The position numbers were made by a program, and so were the translations under genes. Source: a bacterium (lineage in GTDB: Bacteria > UBP15 > UBA6099 > JAJRTR01). Taken from it: a DNA stretch of 64,000 bases. Below the pieces are notes generated by a model. The model had not been told where the DNA came from and searched no databases. It worked only from the letters and a program-made list of their open reading frames with translations. Of this stretch, positions 53,698 through 62,419 are shown piece by piece. How positions within the stretch are numbered: position 1 is the stretch's first letter; every line of letters starts with the position of its first letter. The DNA is taken from positions 1 through 64,000 of the forward strand of contig JAJRTR010000052.1 of the NCBI GenBank assembly GCA_024278215.1, written 5' to 3'.

Positions 53698-56433
53698 CTA
53701 CTTTTCACCATTTTTCTGCAATTCACTGAGTGTACCGCCGATACCTTGATCGTCCAGCAGTCGCAGGACCCCCTTGCTGATCTGGTCGCCCTGAGCAGCA
53801 ATATAGACATTTGAGTTGATGAGAATGTCTTCCCTTGTCATTTCGGTAAGGTTCCTGGCGAAATCGGCGTCTTCGATGCGACTGTTGGCTGCCATGAGGT
53901 TTATCTTCTCGACGCTGAGTTCGTCCATAACATGATAAAGTTTTCTCTCTTCGATGCCCATCGCCGCCCTGAGGTCGGACACATTATTGATGGCGTCATT
54001 GAATTTTTTGATGGGGTCCATTCCGGTCTGTATCATAAGAGAGTCTATCTGCGGGGAAACCGAAGGGGTATAGCTGTAGACATCGGGAGCCACCACAAGA
54101 TTAGCCGGCGTCGAGACCATAGTGCCGCGCACCTGTACATAAGGTTTCCCGGCGGGTGTCGTGAAGTCTGTCACACCGGAGCCGGCGGTTATAAGCTGGT
54201 CTGTCCAGTTGATGCCGTCGGAGCTTGCCCATACGTCGAATCCTGTTACTGCGTCATTGGTAACGCCGACAATACTTGCATCTATATTATCACCCACATA
54301 AGCGGGGTTGGTTCTGTAGGAACCGTTCGGCAAGTATTCGAAGAACCTGTGGCCGGTAATTTCATTGTTCCAGCCGGGATTGCTGTCAAGACTGTCCGCG
54401 ATCTGGGTTGTACCGTAGAAAATATCCATCTCATTTACGGGGCCGCCGTCTGTCCTGCCGCCGCCCATTACACGTTCGACATTCGACATGCGGAATGACG
54501 CATCCGGCTGTGCATTGAATTTAATAGTGAATCCATCCATCTGTCCGCCGGTTGCCATGTCGCAGTAAACTTCTTCATAAGCGCCGGCCTGCGTTATATC
54601 CGAGTTCGGTATCGAATCATAATTAGTCCTGCTTCCGGTTACTCCATAAACGCCGTCCCGGTATCCGGACAACCCGGCACTTAATGCCGGTTCTCCGACA
54701 CTATCTCCCTGGTCGCCGGTCCAGTCTGTACTGAGCGTGGTTATCTCGTCGATAGTGACAGCGCCGCTGCCGTCGAATACGGAAAAGTATGATTGCCATA
54801 TCACACTGCCCAGCGCGCCCCCGCCCCAGTACCTGACGGAAACTGTATAATCGATCGAACCGTCCGTCTGTGGATTCGCCGTGTTGACACTTATAACAAT
54901 GGAGTGTGTATTCGCTTTATCGGGAGAACTTGTTGTTTTTACATCGGTGCCGAGTTGCAGATATCCAGGGTTTCCGCTTGGATCGACATCGACCATGTTG
55001 TTGAGACTGCTCATCCACTCCTGTTGCGTGTCGATCAGGAGTGCTGCTCCGGTCCGGTCCGTCAGCTTGAGATTCGAGAGCCCCAGTGCATTCGCGTGCA
55101 GATTCAGGGCCGAGAGGTTGTCTCTCCAATTATCGCCGTTATCTGAGCCAATCTGGATCGAACCGGGGTCCGACAACTGGAGTGAAAGGTCGGTGACGGC
55201 CGGTGTGCCGTACTGTACTCCGTTGCTGTTAAGCGTAATCTCGGCCCGCAGGTATCGCTGATTGTAGTCAAAAGTAGCGCCGTTGTCGGTTATGGGAAGG
55301 GCGGTCCAGTCGCCGGGGAAAGCGGGATTGCCCGTCGCGCTTTCGTAAAGAACGATCTGCGCGCCCTGTCCGCCGGTGATAATGGAGTTATAGTTGAGAA
55401 CCGCCTGTCCGCCTGATGTTCTCGTGTCGATAGGGGCGGTGTAATAGGATGCGGGGTTGGCAGCGATGTCTGTGAAATATTGCGAATAGAAAACCGCCGG
55501 TCTGGTGTCGCCAAGGAGCGTGGAGCCGAAATACATTGCTACCGGTTCATTGTTTCTGTTTGTAAGCTGAAGGTCCCATTTCGAGCCGACATCGACCTCT
55601 ATGTCGACAGAAGCGAGTGTGCTGAAACTATTGGTGGCGGTTCTGTCGAAGGTAATTGTATTGCCTGCAATTACACAATTGCTGGCGTTCGAGAGGTTTG
55701 CTCCCGCTTCGAAAGTCAGCGTTCCCTTCAACTGGCCGGTACCACCGACAGTCTCACCACCGATATAGAGTCTTGCGGTATATTTTCCTGTTGTCGGGTC
55801 GTAGCCGCTGCCGGGGGCGCTGCCGTCTACCCATATATCCATCGTGTCGTCATTTATGTCGCCTATCGGATTGTTCCAGTGTGCCTGTGTGTTCCAGTCC
55901 TGATATGCGAGCTGCACATTGCCGGGTGCGCTGTTCAGGTCTATTAAAGACGAGTCGTAAACAGCGTTGGCGGACGCCCAGTCGGCCTGGGAGTCGAAAG
56001 TATATTGTTGGCCTGTCGCTCCGCTCAGCAGTTGTTTGCTGTTGAATGTAACCGTTTCGGAAAGCCTGTCGATTTCGGCGAGGATGGAATCGACTTCGTC
56101 CTGCATGTCCTGTATGTCCGACGAGGATAGAGTGGCTTCGTTGGATGCCCTTACGGCCAGATCGCGGCCCCGCTGCAACAGGCTGTGTATCTCTTTCATG
56201 CCGCCTTCCGCCGTCTGGATCATGGATAAAGCGTCCTGCGTGTTCTGTATCGCTGTGTTTAATCCGCCTATGGTGGCACGCAGATTCGAGGATATGGCTA
56301 TTCCGTGCGGGTCGTCCGCACCGCGGTTTATCCTTAGCCCCGACGAAAGTCTTTCCTTTATCGTTCCTGTTTTAGTGAAATGAGCTCTTCTGTCGTTATT
56401 ATTGACCATGGCCCAAAGACTATTGATTTCCAT
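53698..56433 (-). CDS. Giant flagellin (911 residues) with large central domain
   Basis: The first 145 residues are classical D0/D1 flagellin (MEINSLWAMVNNND, RLSSGLRINRGADDPHGIAI, GRDLAVRASNEATLSSSDIQ). The last about 95 have MAANSRIEDADFARNLTEMT and ISKGVLRLLDDQG. Between them lie about 670 residues, many times the usual variable domain, rich in Asn, Thr, Gly and aromatic residues, with repeated carbohydrate-binding-like strands such as FDVWASSDGINWTDQLITAG. No HExxH peptidase motif is visible, so it is not a flagellinolysin. GGGAGAG before ATG 56433. It is a single gene without neighbours on its strand. It may decorate the filament or act as an adhesin. Confidence 0.9.
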   Translation of the reverse strand: MEINSLWAMVNNNDRRAHFTKTGTIKERLSSGLRINRGADDPHGIAISSNLRATIGGLNTAIQNTQDALSMIQTAEGGMKEIHSLLQRGRDLAVRASNEATLSSSDIQDMQDEVDSILAEIDRLSETVTFNSKQLLSGATGQQYTFDSQADWASANAVYDSSLIDLNSAPGNVQLAYQDWNTQAHWNNPIGDINDDTMDIWVDGSAPGSGYDPTTGKYTARLYIGGETVGGTGQLKGTLTFEAGANLSNASNCVIAGNTITFDRTATNSFSTLASVDIEVDVGSKWDLQLTNRNNEPVAMYFGSTLLGDTRPAVFYSQYFTDIAANPASYYTAPIDTRTSGGQAVLNYNSIITGGQGAQIVLYESATGNPAFPGDWTALPITDNGATFDYNQRYLRAEITLNSNGVQYGTPAVTDLSLQLSDPGSIQIGSDNGDNWRDNLSALNLHANALGLSNLKLTDRTGAALLIDTQQEWMSSLNNMVDVDPSGNPGYLQLGTDVKTTSSPDKANTHSIVISVNTANPQTDGSIDYTVSVRYWGGGALGSVIWQSYFSVFDGSGAVTIDEITTLSTDWTGDQGDSVGEPALSAGLSGYRDGVYGVTGSRTNYDSIPNSDITQAGAYEEVYCDMATGGQMDGFTIKFNAQPDASFRMSNVERVMGGGRTDGGPVNEMDIFYGTTQIADSLDSNPGWNNEITGHRFFEYLPNGSYRTNPAYVGDNIDASIVGVTNDAVTGFDVWASSDGINWTDQLITAGSGVTDFTTPAGKPYVQVRGTMVSTPANLVVAPDVYSYTPSVSPQIDSLMIQTGMDPIKKFNDAINNVSDLRAAMGIEERKLYHVMDELSVEKINLMAANSRIEDADFARNLTEMTREDILINSNVYIAAQGDQISKGVLRLLDDQGIGGTLSELQKNGEK

Positions 56434-56491
56434 AAAGCGCTCTCCCTTACCGTCACGCGACAGGTTCTGTGTTTAGTATTAGTTATTAAAA

Positions 56492-56593
56492 CTGTGCGTT
56501 TTTCGATATCGTGTGTAAATTTCGTGGACATGACCGGGATTTGCCCTTATCGTGTCCCCGGAAATACAATTGCCTTTTACAAAAACGCACAAG
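56492..56593. mobile_element. MITE-like repeat family A (short copy A5)
   Basis: A 102-base internally deleted form with near-perfect ends CTGTGCGTTTTTC and AAAAACGCACAAG. It retains GTGGACATGACCGGGATTTG but has lost the TCTACTACTGTCACGTC block. It sits in the promoter region of the giant flagellin. Confidence 0.75.
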
Positions 56594-56899
56594 TTTCAGT
56601 TAGTTACGCATTACGGTAATACTTTGACATGTGAGCGCCAGCCTGAAAGCAAACTCCTCGGGGTTAGCATACCCCGGAATGCAACACTTTAAACATGACG
56701 GCACAATTAACTAATTGTCAAAACCAACAGCACACTATGTGTACCGTACGCCGCCCAATACATAAATATAGTAGTAGTTTTTTGCTTCAATATATACCAA
56801 TCCACAGACTGCACGTGAACGTTATATAAATCCACTATTCTTTATATCGGAATTATTAAGAAAAAGTTTAGTATTTATTTCAAAAAGTGTTGCTTACCA
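56594..56899. other. AT-rich gene-free region upstream of the giant flagellin
   Basis: No coding frame. It contains a hairpin CGGGGT-TAGCAT-ACCCCG at 56659-56676 and several AT runs. Promoters for the flagellin or for the gene at 57236 may lie here. Confidence 0.4.
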
Positions 56900-56980
56900 G
56901 CCAATTGCAAATTATGTTTGCAGCGAGAGAACGGACGGAATTGCTCCGGGCAAGACGGATGCAAAGAAACGCAATGTCCA
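56900..56980. repeat. Repeat family C fragment (C6)
   Basis: GCCAATTGCAAATTATGTTT and GGGCAAGACGGATGCAAAG match the left part of C4 with several changes. Confidence 0.55.
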
Positions 56981-57222
56981 CGACATGCTCCCGAAAGTGG
57001 CGTGGCCCGCATATTTCATAAATCCGGGGTACCCCTGGGAGGACGACTTTACGGTAAAGTTTTGTCGCCGATCAGGTTTTTATGGATACGGGAGATCTCA
57101 GCTTGCGTGTTCCGGATGAGAGCCTCGGAACGATGAAAAGCGGGTTCCGGTTCTCATCTCATTTCCAGAGATCGGCAGCGATGTAATAACGGATGAGACT
57201 TTCCCACTCGCCGACAAGCATA

Positions 57223-57228
57223 TATAAT
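57223..57228 (+). promoter_or_regulatory. Candidate -10 box, leaderless start of the coiled-coil gene
   Basis: TATAAT ends 7 bases before ATG 57236, with no Shine-Dalgarno site between. The distance is the same as at the glycosyltransferase gene (18943). No convincing -35 was seen. Confidence 0.4.
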
Positions 57229-57235
57229 CTGCACT

Positions 57236-58867
57236 ATGACAAGACGATATGGTTCCAACAGGAGACCGCCTGCAGGACGAGGCGGCGCTTCGTTTGCCCC
57301 CCGCTACAAAGCGGGCGCGACCAATAAGGACCACCGCGGCGATGAAATCGCAGGCGGGCGCGTTTCCAATGTTACCGAACTGCCGAAGGAAGACGCGGGC
57401 CTGCAAAGCCGCATCGAGCTGTACGAGTTCCAGTTGCGCAACCTCAGGCGCGAACTCGAACAGATAAAAATGCAGTCCATAATTGAAAACCTTGGTGGAG
57501 AAAGCGCCACCTGGCTCACCAGTGACTGCCCGGAGCCCGACTTCGACGACGATCTTTTCGACCGGGTTCTTGACTTCTCTGATCTTGACGGAAATGCTTC
57601 GTACAACGAGATCTGCGAATATGCGGCGCACGGTTACGAGGAAGTCGACGCGCCCGAACCGGCGCTACTGCCCGCGACTACCCGTCGCAATTCCTTCCCC
57701 GGCATGACTCCCGACGCGACCGCCGCTGTTTTTAAATTGTCCGCCATGCTTTCTGAAGCGGAAACAAGGAACCGCGTGCAGGAAATCCTGATCCATCATC
57801 TTTCCGAAAAATTAAAACATACGCTGTCGGACCCGCGACCGGCACTCGCCTGTCATCTCCATGACAGGCTCGAGCCCGCTACTGTGCCGGCGGAAGCGGC
57901 TCCGCCGGAAAACAAACATAATGCCGTCCCCGATGAATTCGACGACATGCGCTTACTGGAACAGAATAATCAGCCTGTATACCTGTTCGAACTCGCTCAT
58001 GCCGCGGAAATAATAATGGAAATGGAACAGCGGACAGCAGACATGCGGGAAGTGATCGAACATTCCGAAGAAGTCTGCACGCGCCTTATGGAAGAAAATG
58101 GCGCACTGGCGGCGTCGAACTCCGATTTGCGTGACCAGCTCGCGGATTTCCACAAACATATTGACCGCCATTTCTCGGAACAGCTGGAATTGATGCGGCA
58201 ACACATGGAAGCGGAGTTCGCGAAAAAACGGGAAAATCTCGAAATGGAATTCGAGAAACTCCTCGACATGGAACGCGACTGGCGCCTTGAAATACAGAAC
58301 CGTGCAGACCTCGCATCCGAAGAAGCGATAAGGTTGAAAACGGAACTTGACGAACAGAATAAACAGGTGGAAAAACTGCTTGATGAAAATGCCTACTTCC
58401 GGGTTCTCGTGCATGAATTGAAAAGGGGTGCAGACAATAGGACCGGCGCGCCGCAGAGGGAAACAGGTGCTATTCGCCCGGAAGAAGTACATGTCGAGGA
58501 GATAGAGAAACTGATCGAAGTGCAGCCCGTGCCGCTCGATGTCTTCAAAAAGCAACTCGAAGAAGTGCTCGACGCGGCGAAGGACAACATCAACCTTGAA
58601 ACGCTACTGAGACTGCGGAAAACAATTATTCATTCGCGAAGAGCCGACGACGGAATAAACGCACTGTTGAGGTTGCTCGAAACAGACGGGAACCACGCGC
58701 TTCTGCCGTCTGTCTGTGTGCTTATCGGCGAACTATACATGACGACCGGCAGGATGGAAGAGGCGGAATATTATCTTTCGCACCCGCTGGCGGGAAACGA
58801 TGCCACGGCACAGGCGCTAATGAAAAATATTCCGATGGACAGGCTGGAGAAGCGCTCCCGACAGTAA
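57236..58867 (+). CDS. Long coiled-coil protein of unknown function
   Basis: 543 residues and no family I recognise. It starts with a basic region (MTRRYGSNRRPPAGRGG), then a short coiled coil (about 58-85), an acidic segment and a long heptad region at about 255-400 (EQLELMRQHMEAEFAKKREN, LETELDEQ-type repeats). The C-terminal about 110 residues look TPR-like (VLIGELYMTTGRMEEAEYYL). There is no signal peptide or membrane helix, so it is cytoplasmic. The glycosyltransferase gene lies 51 bases downstream, so it may form an operon with 58919 and 60120, perhaps as a scaffold. Confidence 0.78.
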   Translation: MTRRYGSNRRPPAGRGGASFAPRYKAGATNKDHRGDEIAGGRVSNVTELPKEDAGLQSRIELYEFQLRNLRRELEQIKMQSIIENLGGESATWLTSDCPEPDFDDDLFDRVLDFSDLDGNASYNEICEYAAHGYEEVDAPEPALLPATTRRNSFPGMTPDATAAVFKLSAMLSEAETRNRVQEILIHHLSEKLKHTLSDPRPALACHLHDRLEPATVPAEAAPPENKHNAVPDEFDDMRLLEQNNQPVYLFELAHAAEIIMEMEQRTADMREVIEHSEEVCTRLMEENGALAASNSDLRDQLADFHKHIDRHFSEQLELMRQHMEAEFAKKRENLEMEFEKLLDMERDWRLEIQNRADLASEEAIRLKTELDEQNKQVEKLLDENAYFRVLVHELKRGADNRTGAPQRETGAIRPEEVHVEEIEKLIEVQPVPLDVFKKQLEEVLDAAKDNINLETLLRLRKTIIHSRRADDGINALLRLLETDGNHALLPSVCVLIGELYMTTGRMEEAEYYLSHPLAGNDATAQALMKNIPMDRLEKRSRQ

Positions 58868-58918
58868 CCTGTGCCACGCGCGATCCCGCCTGCGTCCGGA
58901 CGATAATACATACAAACT

Positions 58919-59929
58919 ATGGCGATCCCCGACACAAAAAACCGAACCGCCGCGATAATACCGAATTATAACGGCGCAAAGTTTTTGCGACCATGCCTCG
59001 ACGCGCTCCTCGCACAGGAGCCTTCACTGCCTGACATTATCGTCGTGGACAACTGCTCGACAGACGATTCCGTGGAGATCGTCAAAAACGAATATCCCGG
59101 AGTTCATCTCATAGCGATGGAAACGAACGCGGGTTTTGCGAAGGCGGTAAACCGCGGCATCAGGGCGTGTGGACATGAATACGTCGCGCTGGTGAACAAC
59201 GACACGGAAGTGTGGCCGGGCTGGCTGGCGGCGCTCGAGAGGTTCCTCGACGAGAATCAGGATGCCGCCGCCTGTGCCCCCAAAGTCATTTTCCATACAG
59301 GTGAAAACAGGCTGGATTCCGCCGGCGACGCTATTACTCCCTATGGTTTTGTATACAAGATCGGGCACTTCGAAATTGACGAAGGCCGGTACGACAGCGT
59401 GCGTGAAGTCTTCGCTGTTTCCGCCGTCGCCACGATTTACCGCAGGTGCATGTTCGATGATGTCGGGTTTTTCGAAGAAGAATTCTTTGCCTATTATGAG
59501 GATGTCGACCTGTGTTTCCGAGCACGGCTCGTCGGAAAGAAATTCTATTACAATCCCGCCGCCGTTACATTTCATCACTATTCGGCGACATCCGGCAGCA
59601 AGATGAAACTCGGCACGGAAGAAGTATACATACACCTGACGGGCACCTGGATAAAAAACGTGCCGCGCAGGATGTTCATAAGGCATTTCCCCTCGATATT
59701 GTTGTTTCACTCTGTGATCTTCGCCGCCGTCGCCACCGCGCGACTCAGAACAAAAGCACGCCTGCCGCGCGTACCGGTTTTTCGCCTGCTGCGCACTATG
59801 CTGCGAAAAAGAAAAACTGTGCAGGCGGCGGCAACAGCGACAACCGCCGAGTTGGAAAAGATCATGTCGCCTGTCTCCGTATGGCAGGCGCTCGGCACCC
59901 GGTTTATGAAAAGCATAGGGAGAAGTTGA
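58919..59929 (+). CDS. Family 2 glycosyltransferase (rhamnosyltransferase-like)
   Basis: A 336-residue GT-A enzyme. IIPNYNGAKFLRPCLDALL, VVDNCSTDDSVEIV and the metal-binding VNNDTEVWPGWLAAL are the hallmarks of WbbL-like rhamnosyltransferases; FAYYEDVDLCFRARLVGKKF follows. A C-terminal helical region (VIFAAVATARLRTKARLPRV) may associate with the membrane. Role: adding a sugar to a surface glycan or a carrier lipid. No Shine-Dalgarno site; GATAAT lies 11 bases upstream. It precedes the methyltransferase gene at 60120 by 190 bases. Confidence 0.9.
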   Translation: MAIPDTKNRTAAIIPNYNGAKFLRPCLDALLAQEPSLPDIIVVDNCSTDDSVEIVKNEYPGVHLIAMETNAGFAKAVNRGIRACGHEYVALVNNDTEVWPGWLAALERFLDENQDAAACAPKVIFHTGENRLDSAGDAITPYGFVYKIGHFEIDEGRYDSVREVFAVSAVATIYRRCMFDDVGFFEEEFFAYYEDVDLCFRARLVGKKFYYNPAAVTFHHYSATSGSKMKLGTEEVYIHLTGTWIKNVPRRMFIRHFPSILLFHSVIFAAVATARLRTKARLPRVPVFRLLRTMLRKRKTVQAAATATTAELEKIMSPVSVWQALGTRFMKSIGRS

Positions 59930-60119
59930 GTAAAGACAACATTGCAGCCATGTGATGCAGGATAGCGGGTTCCTGTTCAGTTCCGGCTATGCCGTGTCGG
60001 GAAGCGCGACCGGGGTTTGCCATTGAATTGCGCATCGTGTCGATTGTTGAAAAACGAAGCTGTGGAAGCGGATAATAACAATACAACAGTAATGTGTCAC
60101 AAGGAAAGGCGACGGGACA

Positions 60120-60935
60120 ATGGATGAAAAGAAAGCCCCCGCAGAAGTAAAGGAAGAAGTTCGCAGGTACTGGGACCGCCGTGCGTGTGGCACGGAACAC
60201 GGCAAATCCGAAAAGTTCAGCCGCGAATATTTCGACGAGATCGAAGAGAAAAGATACTCCATCGAGAAGGAAATCTTTTCGTTTGCGGAGTTTACGAGAT
60301 TTCACGGGAAAAGAGTGCTCGAGGTGGGCGTCGGAGCGGGCAGCGACTTCACGCAGTGGGTGCGGGCAGGCGCTGAAGCATACGGTGTCGATCTGACACA
60401 GGAAGCAGTCGATCATGTGAAACACCGTCTGGCGGTCTATGGCCTCGAAGCCGCGGATTTCAAAGTTTCGGACGCCGAAAACCTGCCGTTCGAGGATAAT
60501 TTCTTCGACCTTGTCTACTCGTGGGGCGTCATCCACCACACACCCGACACGGAAAAGGCATTCTCCGAAATCGTGCGGGTGACAAAACCGGGCGGCAGAA
60601 TAAAACTCATGCTTTATAACCGCCGCTCGCTCTGGGCGTTCTGGCTCTGGGCACAACACGCGCTGCTGAAGGGCAGGCCGTTCCAGAGCTTCGGAAAAGT
60701 TATCTATTACCACATGGAAAGCCTCGGCACAAAGGCATACACACGAAAGGAAGTGCGCGCGATGGCAGCCGCGCACCCTGTCGGAATAACCCGCATCCGC
60801 ACTCCGGTCAACGAATATGAACTTTACAAATACAAACCCGTTTTGAGGACAATCGCATACCTGCTCGCCTGCATATTCGGATTCGAAACCGCCGGCTGGT
60901 TTATGATGATCGACTATGTGAAAGAAAGTGAATAG
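60120..60935 (+). CDS. Class I SAM-dependent methyltransferase
   Basis: A 271-residue protein with SAM motif I VLEVGVGAGSDFTQWVRAG, motif II-like YGVDLTQEAVDHVKHRL and the Methyltransf_11 signature LPFEDNFFDLVYSWGVIHHT, then VTKPGGRIKLMLYNRRSLWA. The C-terminal part has a hydrophobic segment (IAYLLACIFGFETAGWFMMI). Often encoded with glycan genes, as here after a GT2 enzyme, so a glycan or lipid acceptor is a reasonable guess. ATG 60120 follows AAGGAAAGG. Confidence 0.88.
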   Translation: MDEKKAPAEVKEEVRRYWDRRACGTEHGKSEKFSREYFDEIEEKRYSIEKEIFSFAEFTRFHGKRVLEVGVGAGSDFTQWVRAGAEAYGVDLTQEAVDHVKHRLAVYGLEAADFKVSDAENLPFEDNFFDLVYSWGVIHHTPDTEKAFSEIVRVTKPGGRIKLMLYNRRSLWAFWLWAQHALLKGRPFQSFGKVIYYHMESLGTKAYTRKEVRAMAAAHPVGITRIRTPVNEYELYKYKPVLRTIAYLLACIFGFETAGWFMMIDYVKESE

Positions 60936-61087
60936 CAGGCTGAATGAAAGTTATCGTATACCGGGGCCATGACCGGAACCGGTGTGGACGAGTGTGAGTG
61001 CGATGACAGCGGGAACGATGAAACGACCGATGTTTTGTCCCGATTGAAGTGCCCATCAACGAGTGTGAGTGCAATGACAGCTGGAAC

Positions 61088-61170
61088 GATGAAACTGCGT
61101 GTGACGTGCTCAAACCGCATTTGTTTGGGCACGAAAATGCGGCTTTTGGGTTCCGGCTGCGCCGGGTCAG
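61088..61170. repeat. Repeat family D (copy D4)
   Basis: GTGCTCAAACCGCATTTGTT then GGCACGAAAATGCGGCTTTT and GGTTCCGGCTGCGCCGGGTC. Inverse of D3. Just upstream, GAGTGTGAGTGCRATGACAG occurs twice (60988 and 61051), a local tandem duplication. Confidence 0.6.
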
Positions 61171-61176
61171 GCTTAC

Positions 61177-61199
61177 CCCGCATATTTCACCAATGCGGG
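61177..61199. repeat. REP-like palindrome family E (copy E5)
   Basis: Identical to E2 (25366-25388). It directly follows D4 and precedes C7, so three repeat families are stacked here. Confidence 0.75.
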
Positions 61200-61204
61200 C
61201 TATG

Positions 61205-61251
61205 TCCAATTGCAGCCGACCGCAGCAGAATCAGACTTTTGCAAATGGCTC
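61205..61251. repeat. Repeat family C, right half (C7)
   Basis: CAATTGCAGCCGACCGCAGC and GACTTTTGCAAATGGCTC match C1 (817-863) and the right end of C4. Confidence 0.65.
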
Positions 61252-61328
61252 TATTGAACGAATGATGAATGCAATCTATAATGTGTTATTATTGAACTTG
61301 TGCGTTCAACATGTTTATTACGCATAAG

Positions 61329-61362
61329 CAGGAGATTCTTCATGTCCGTCTCGGAATGACAC
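61329..61362. repeat. Repeat family F fragment (F3)
   Basis: CAGGAGATTCTTCATGTCCG and TCGGAATGACA are related to F1. Together with D4, E5 and C7 it accounts for most of the 500-base gap before the BFN-domain gene. Confidence 0.5.
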
Positions 61363-61435
61363 ACTTCCATCACGCAGGTGGTAATGCTGAAAGAAGTGAA
61401 GCATCTCGCTTTTCAAAAACGTAAAGGTCCGGATT

Positions 61436-61972
61436 TTGAATGAACCGGTAAAGATCGGGTGGTTCAGGAAAGTGAATGAAGATTTTGTATTATGTGTAGT
61501 TCACTGTGTGCGTTTCGATGTTTTCAATAAGGTTCCGGTCGTTCTCCTCAAGGATGTTGAAGGCGACAGGTATCTGCCGATATGGATCGGGATGTTCGAA
61601 GCCACACAGATCGAGATTGCGCTGGAAAAAGTCTCCGTTCCCCGGCCGATGAGCCATGATCTCATGAAATCCATACTGGAAACATTCCACTTGAGCGCGG
61701 AATCGGTGAGGATTCATGATATAATAGATGGAACATTTCACGCGAAGATCATGGTGAAAAACACATCGGGCGCGGACGGCAATGAGCCTGTGGAAGTCGA
61801 CGCGAGGCCAAGTGACGCCATCGCTCTTTCGCTGAGAACCGACACACCGATATATGTCGCGCGAAAAATAATAGACGAAGCGGCGATTGTCGGCAAGGTG
61901 CCGGATGACGATGAAATGCAGAAATTCAAAGAATTCCTTTCCGACATCAAGCCCGGCGACTTCCGGGACTGA
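61436..61972 (+). CDS. Bifunctional nuclease (BFN, DUF151) domain protein
   Basis: A protein of up to 178 residues. The BFN/DUF151 core is clear: NKVPVVLLKDVEGDRYLPIW, FEATQIEIALEKV, RPMSHDLMKSILE and VDARPSDAIALSLRTDTPIY. Homologues are proposed nucleases or Thermotoga TM0160-like proteins of unknown role. The start is uncertain: TTG 61436 opens the frame, GTG 61472 is nearer the usual N-terminus, and the ATG at 61440 is out of frame. The C-terminus (DDDEMQKFKEFLSDIKPGDF) is the standard acidic end. It lies 61 bases before the small orphan. Confidence 0.85.
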   Translation: MNEPVKIGWFRKVNEDFVLCVVHCVRFDVFNKVPVVLLKDVEGDRYLPIWIGMFEATQIEIALEKVSVPRPMSHDLMKSILETFHLSAESVRIHDIIDGTFHAKIMVKNTSGADGNEPVEVDARPSDAIALSLRTDTPIYVARKIIDEAAIVGKVPDDDEMQKFKEFLSDIKPGDFRD

Positions 61973-62033
61973 CTAAAGGCAATCCTGGAAATAGAAAGCT
62001 CAAGTGGACGCTATATAACTCAAGGAGTAGACC

Positions 62034-62228
62034 ATGTCTGTACAACCGGCTTCTTCACCAAATGACTATTATGGAGCATGGGGCGCGGCGCTCGCCCAGA
62101 TACTGTTTAATATGAGAGCGACAGCCGAGGTGCTCGCAGGCACTTATGACGAGATGGAAAAACACCAGGCACGCGCTCGCGAGACTTCATGGGAGCAAAA
62201 CATCTACAGAGTTGACATCCGGATTTAA
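62034..62228 (+). CDS. Small orphan protein (64 residues)
   Basis: No family recognised. It has a strong ribosome site (CAAGGAG 8 bases before ATG 62034), ends in TAA, and has an amphipathic Ala-rich helix (AWGAALAQILFNMRATAEVL) followed by a charged tail with EMEKHQARARETSWEQ. No signal peptide or Cys. It sits 61 bases after the BFN gene and 542 bases before the SepRS gene, so it may be a small partner of either, but that is only position. Confidence 0.55.
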   Translation: MSVQPASSPNDYYGAWGAALAQILFNMRATAEVLAGTYDEMEKHQARARETSWEQNIYRVDIRI

Positions 62229-62419
62229 GGGCCGCGAAGGAATATGACCGGAGTCCCCCTTCGGCTCTTTCCATCTCATGCGGCGGCTCCGCGCGCAACA
62301 CATTTTTCGTTCTCCGTTCATTATCAAATTCGGCGGCAGCACTTCTTTATGTCCCAATTGCTTCAATTAAACAGATAAATGTATTACCATAGTGGCTGAA
62401 CGAAAACCCTAAAAGGACT

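Noticed and set aside
53698-56433. Flagellinolysin (peptidase flagellin)
   Set aside because: The central region has no HExxH motif or other metallopeptidase signature.
59904-60776. 290-codon minus-strand open frame
   Set aside because: Antisense to the methyltransferase; rich in Cys/His/Phe and without a motif.
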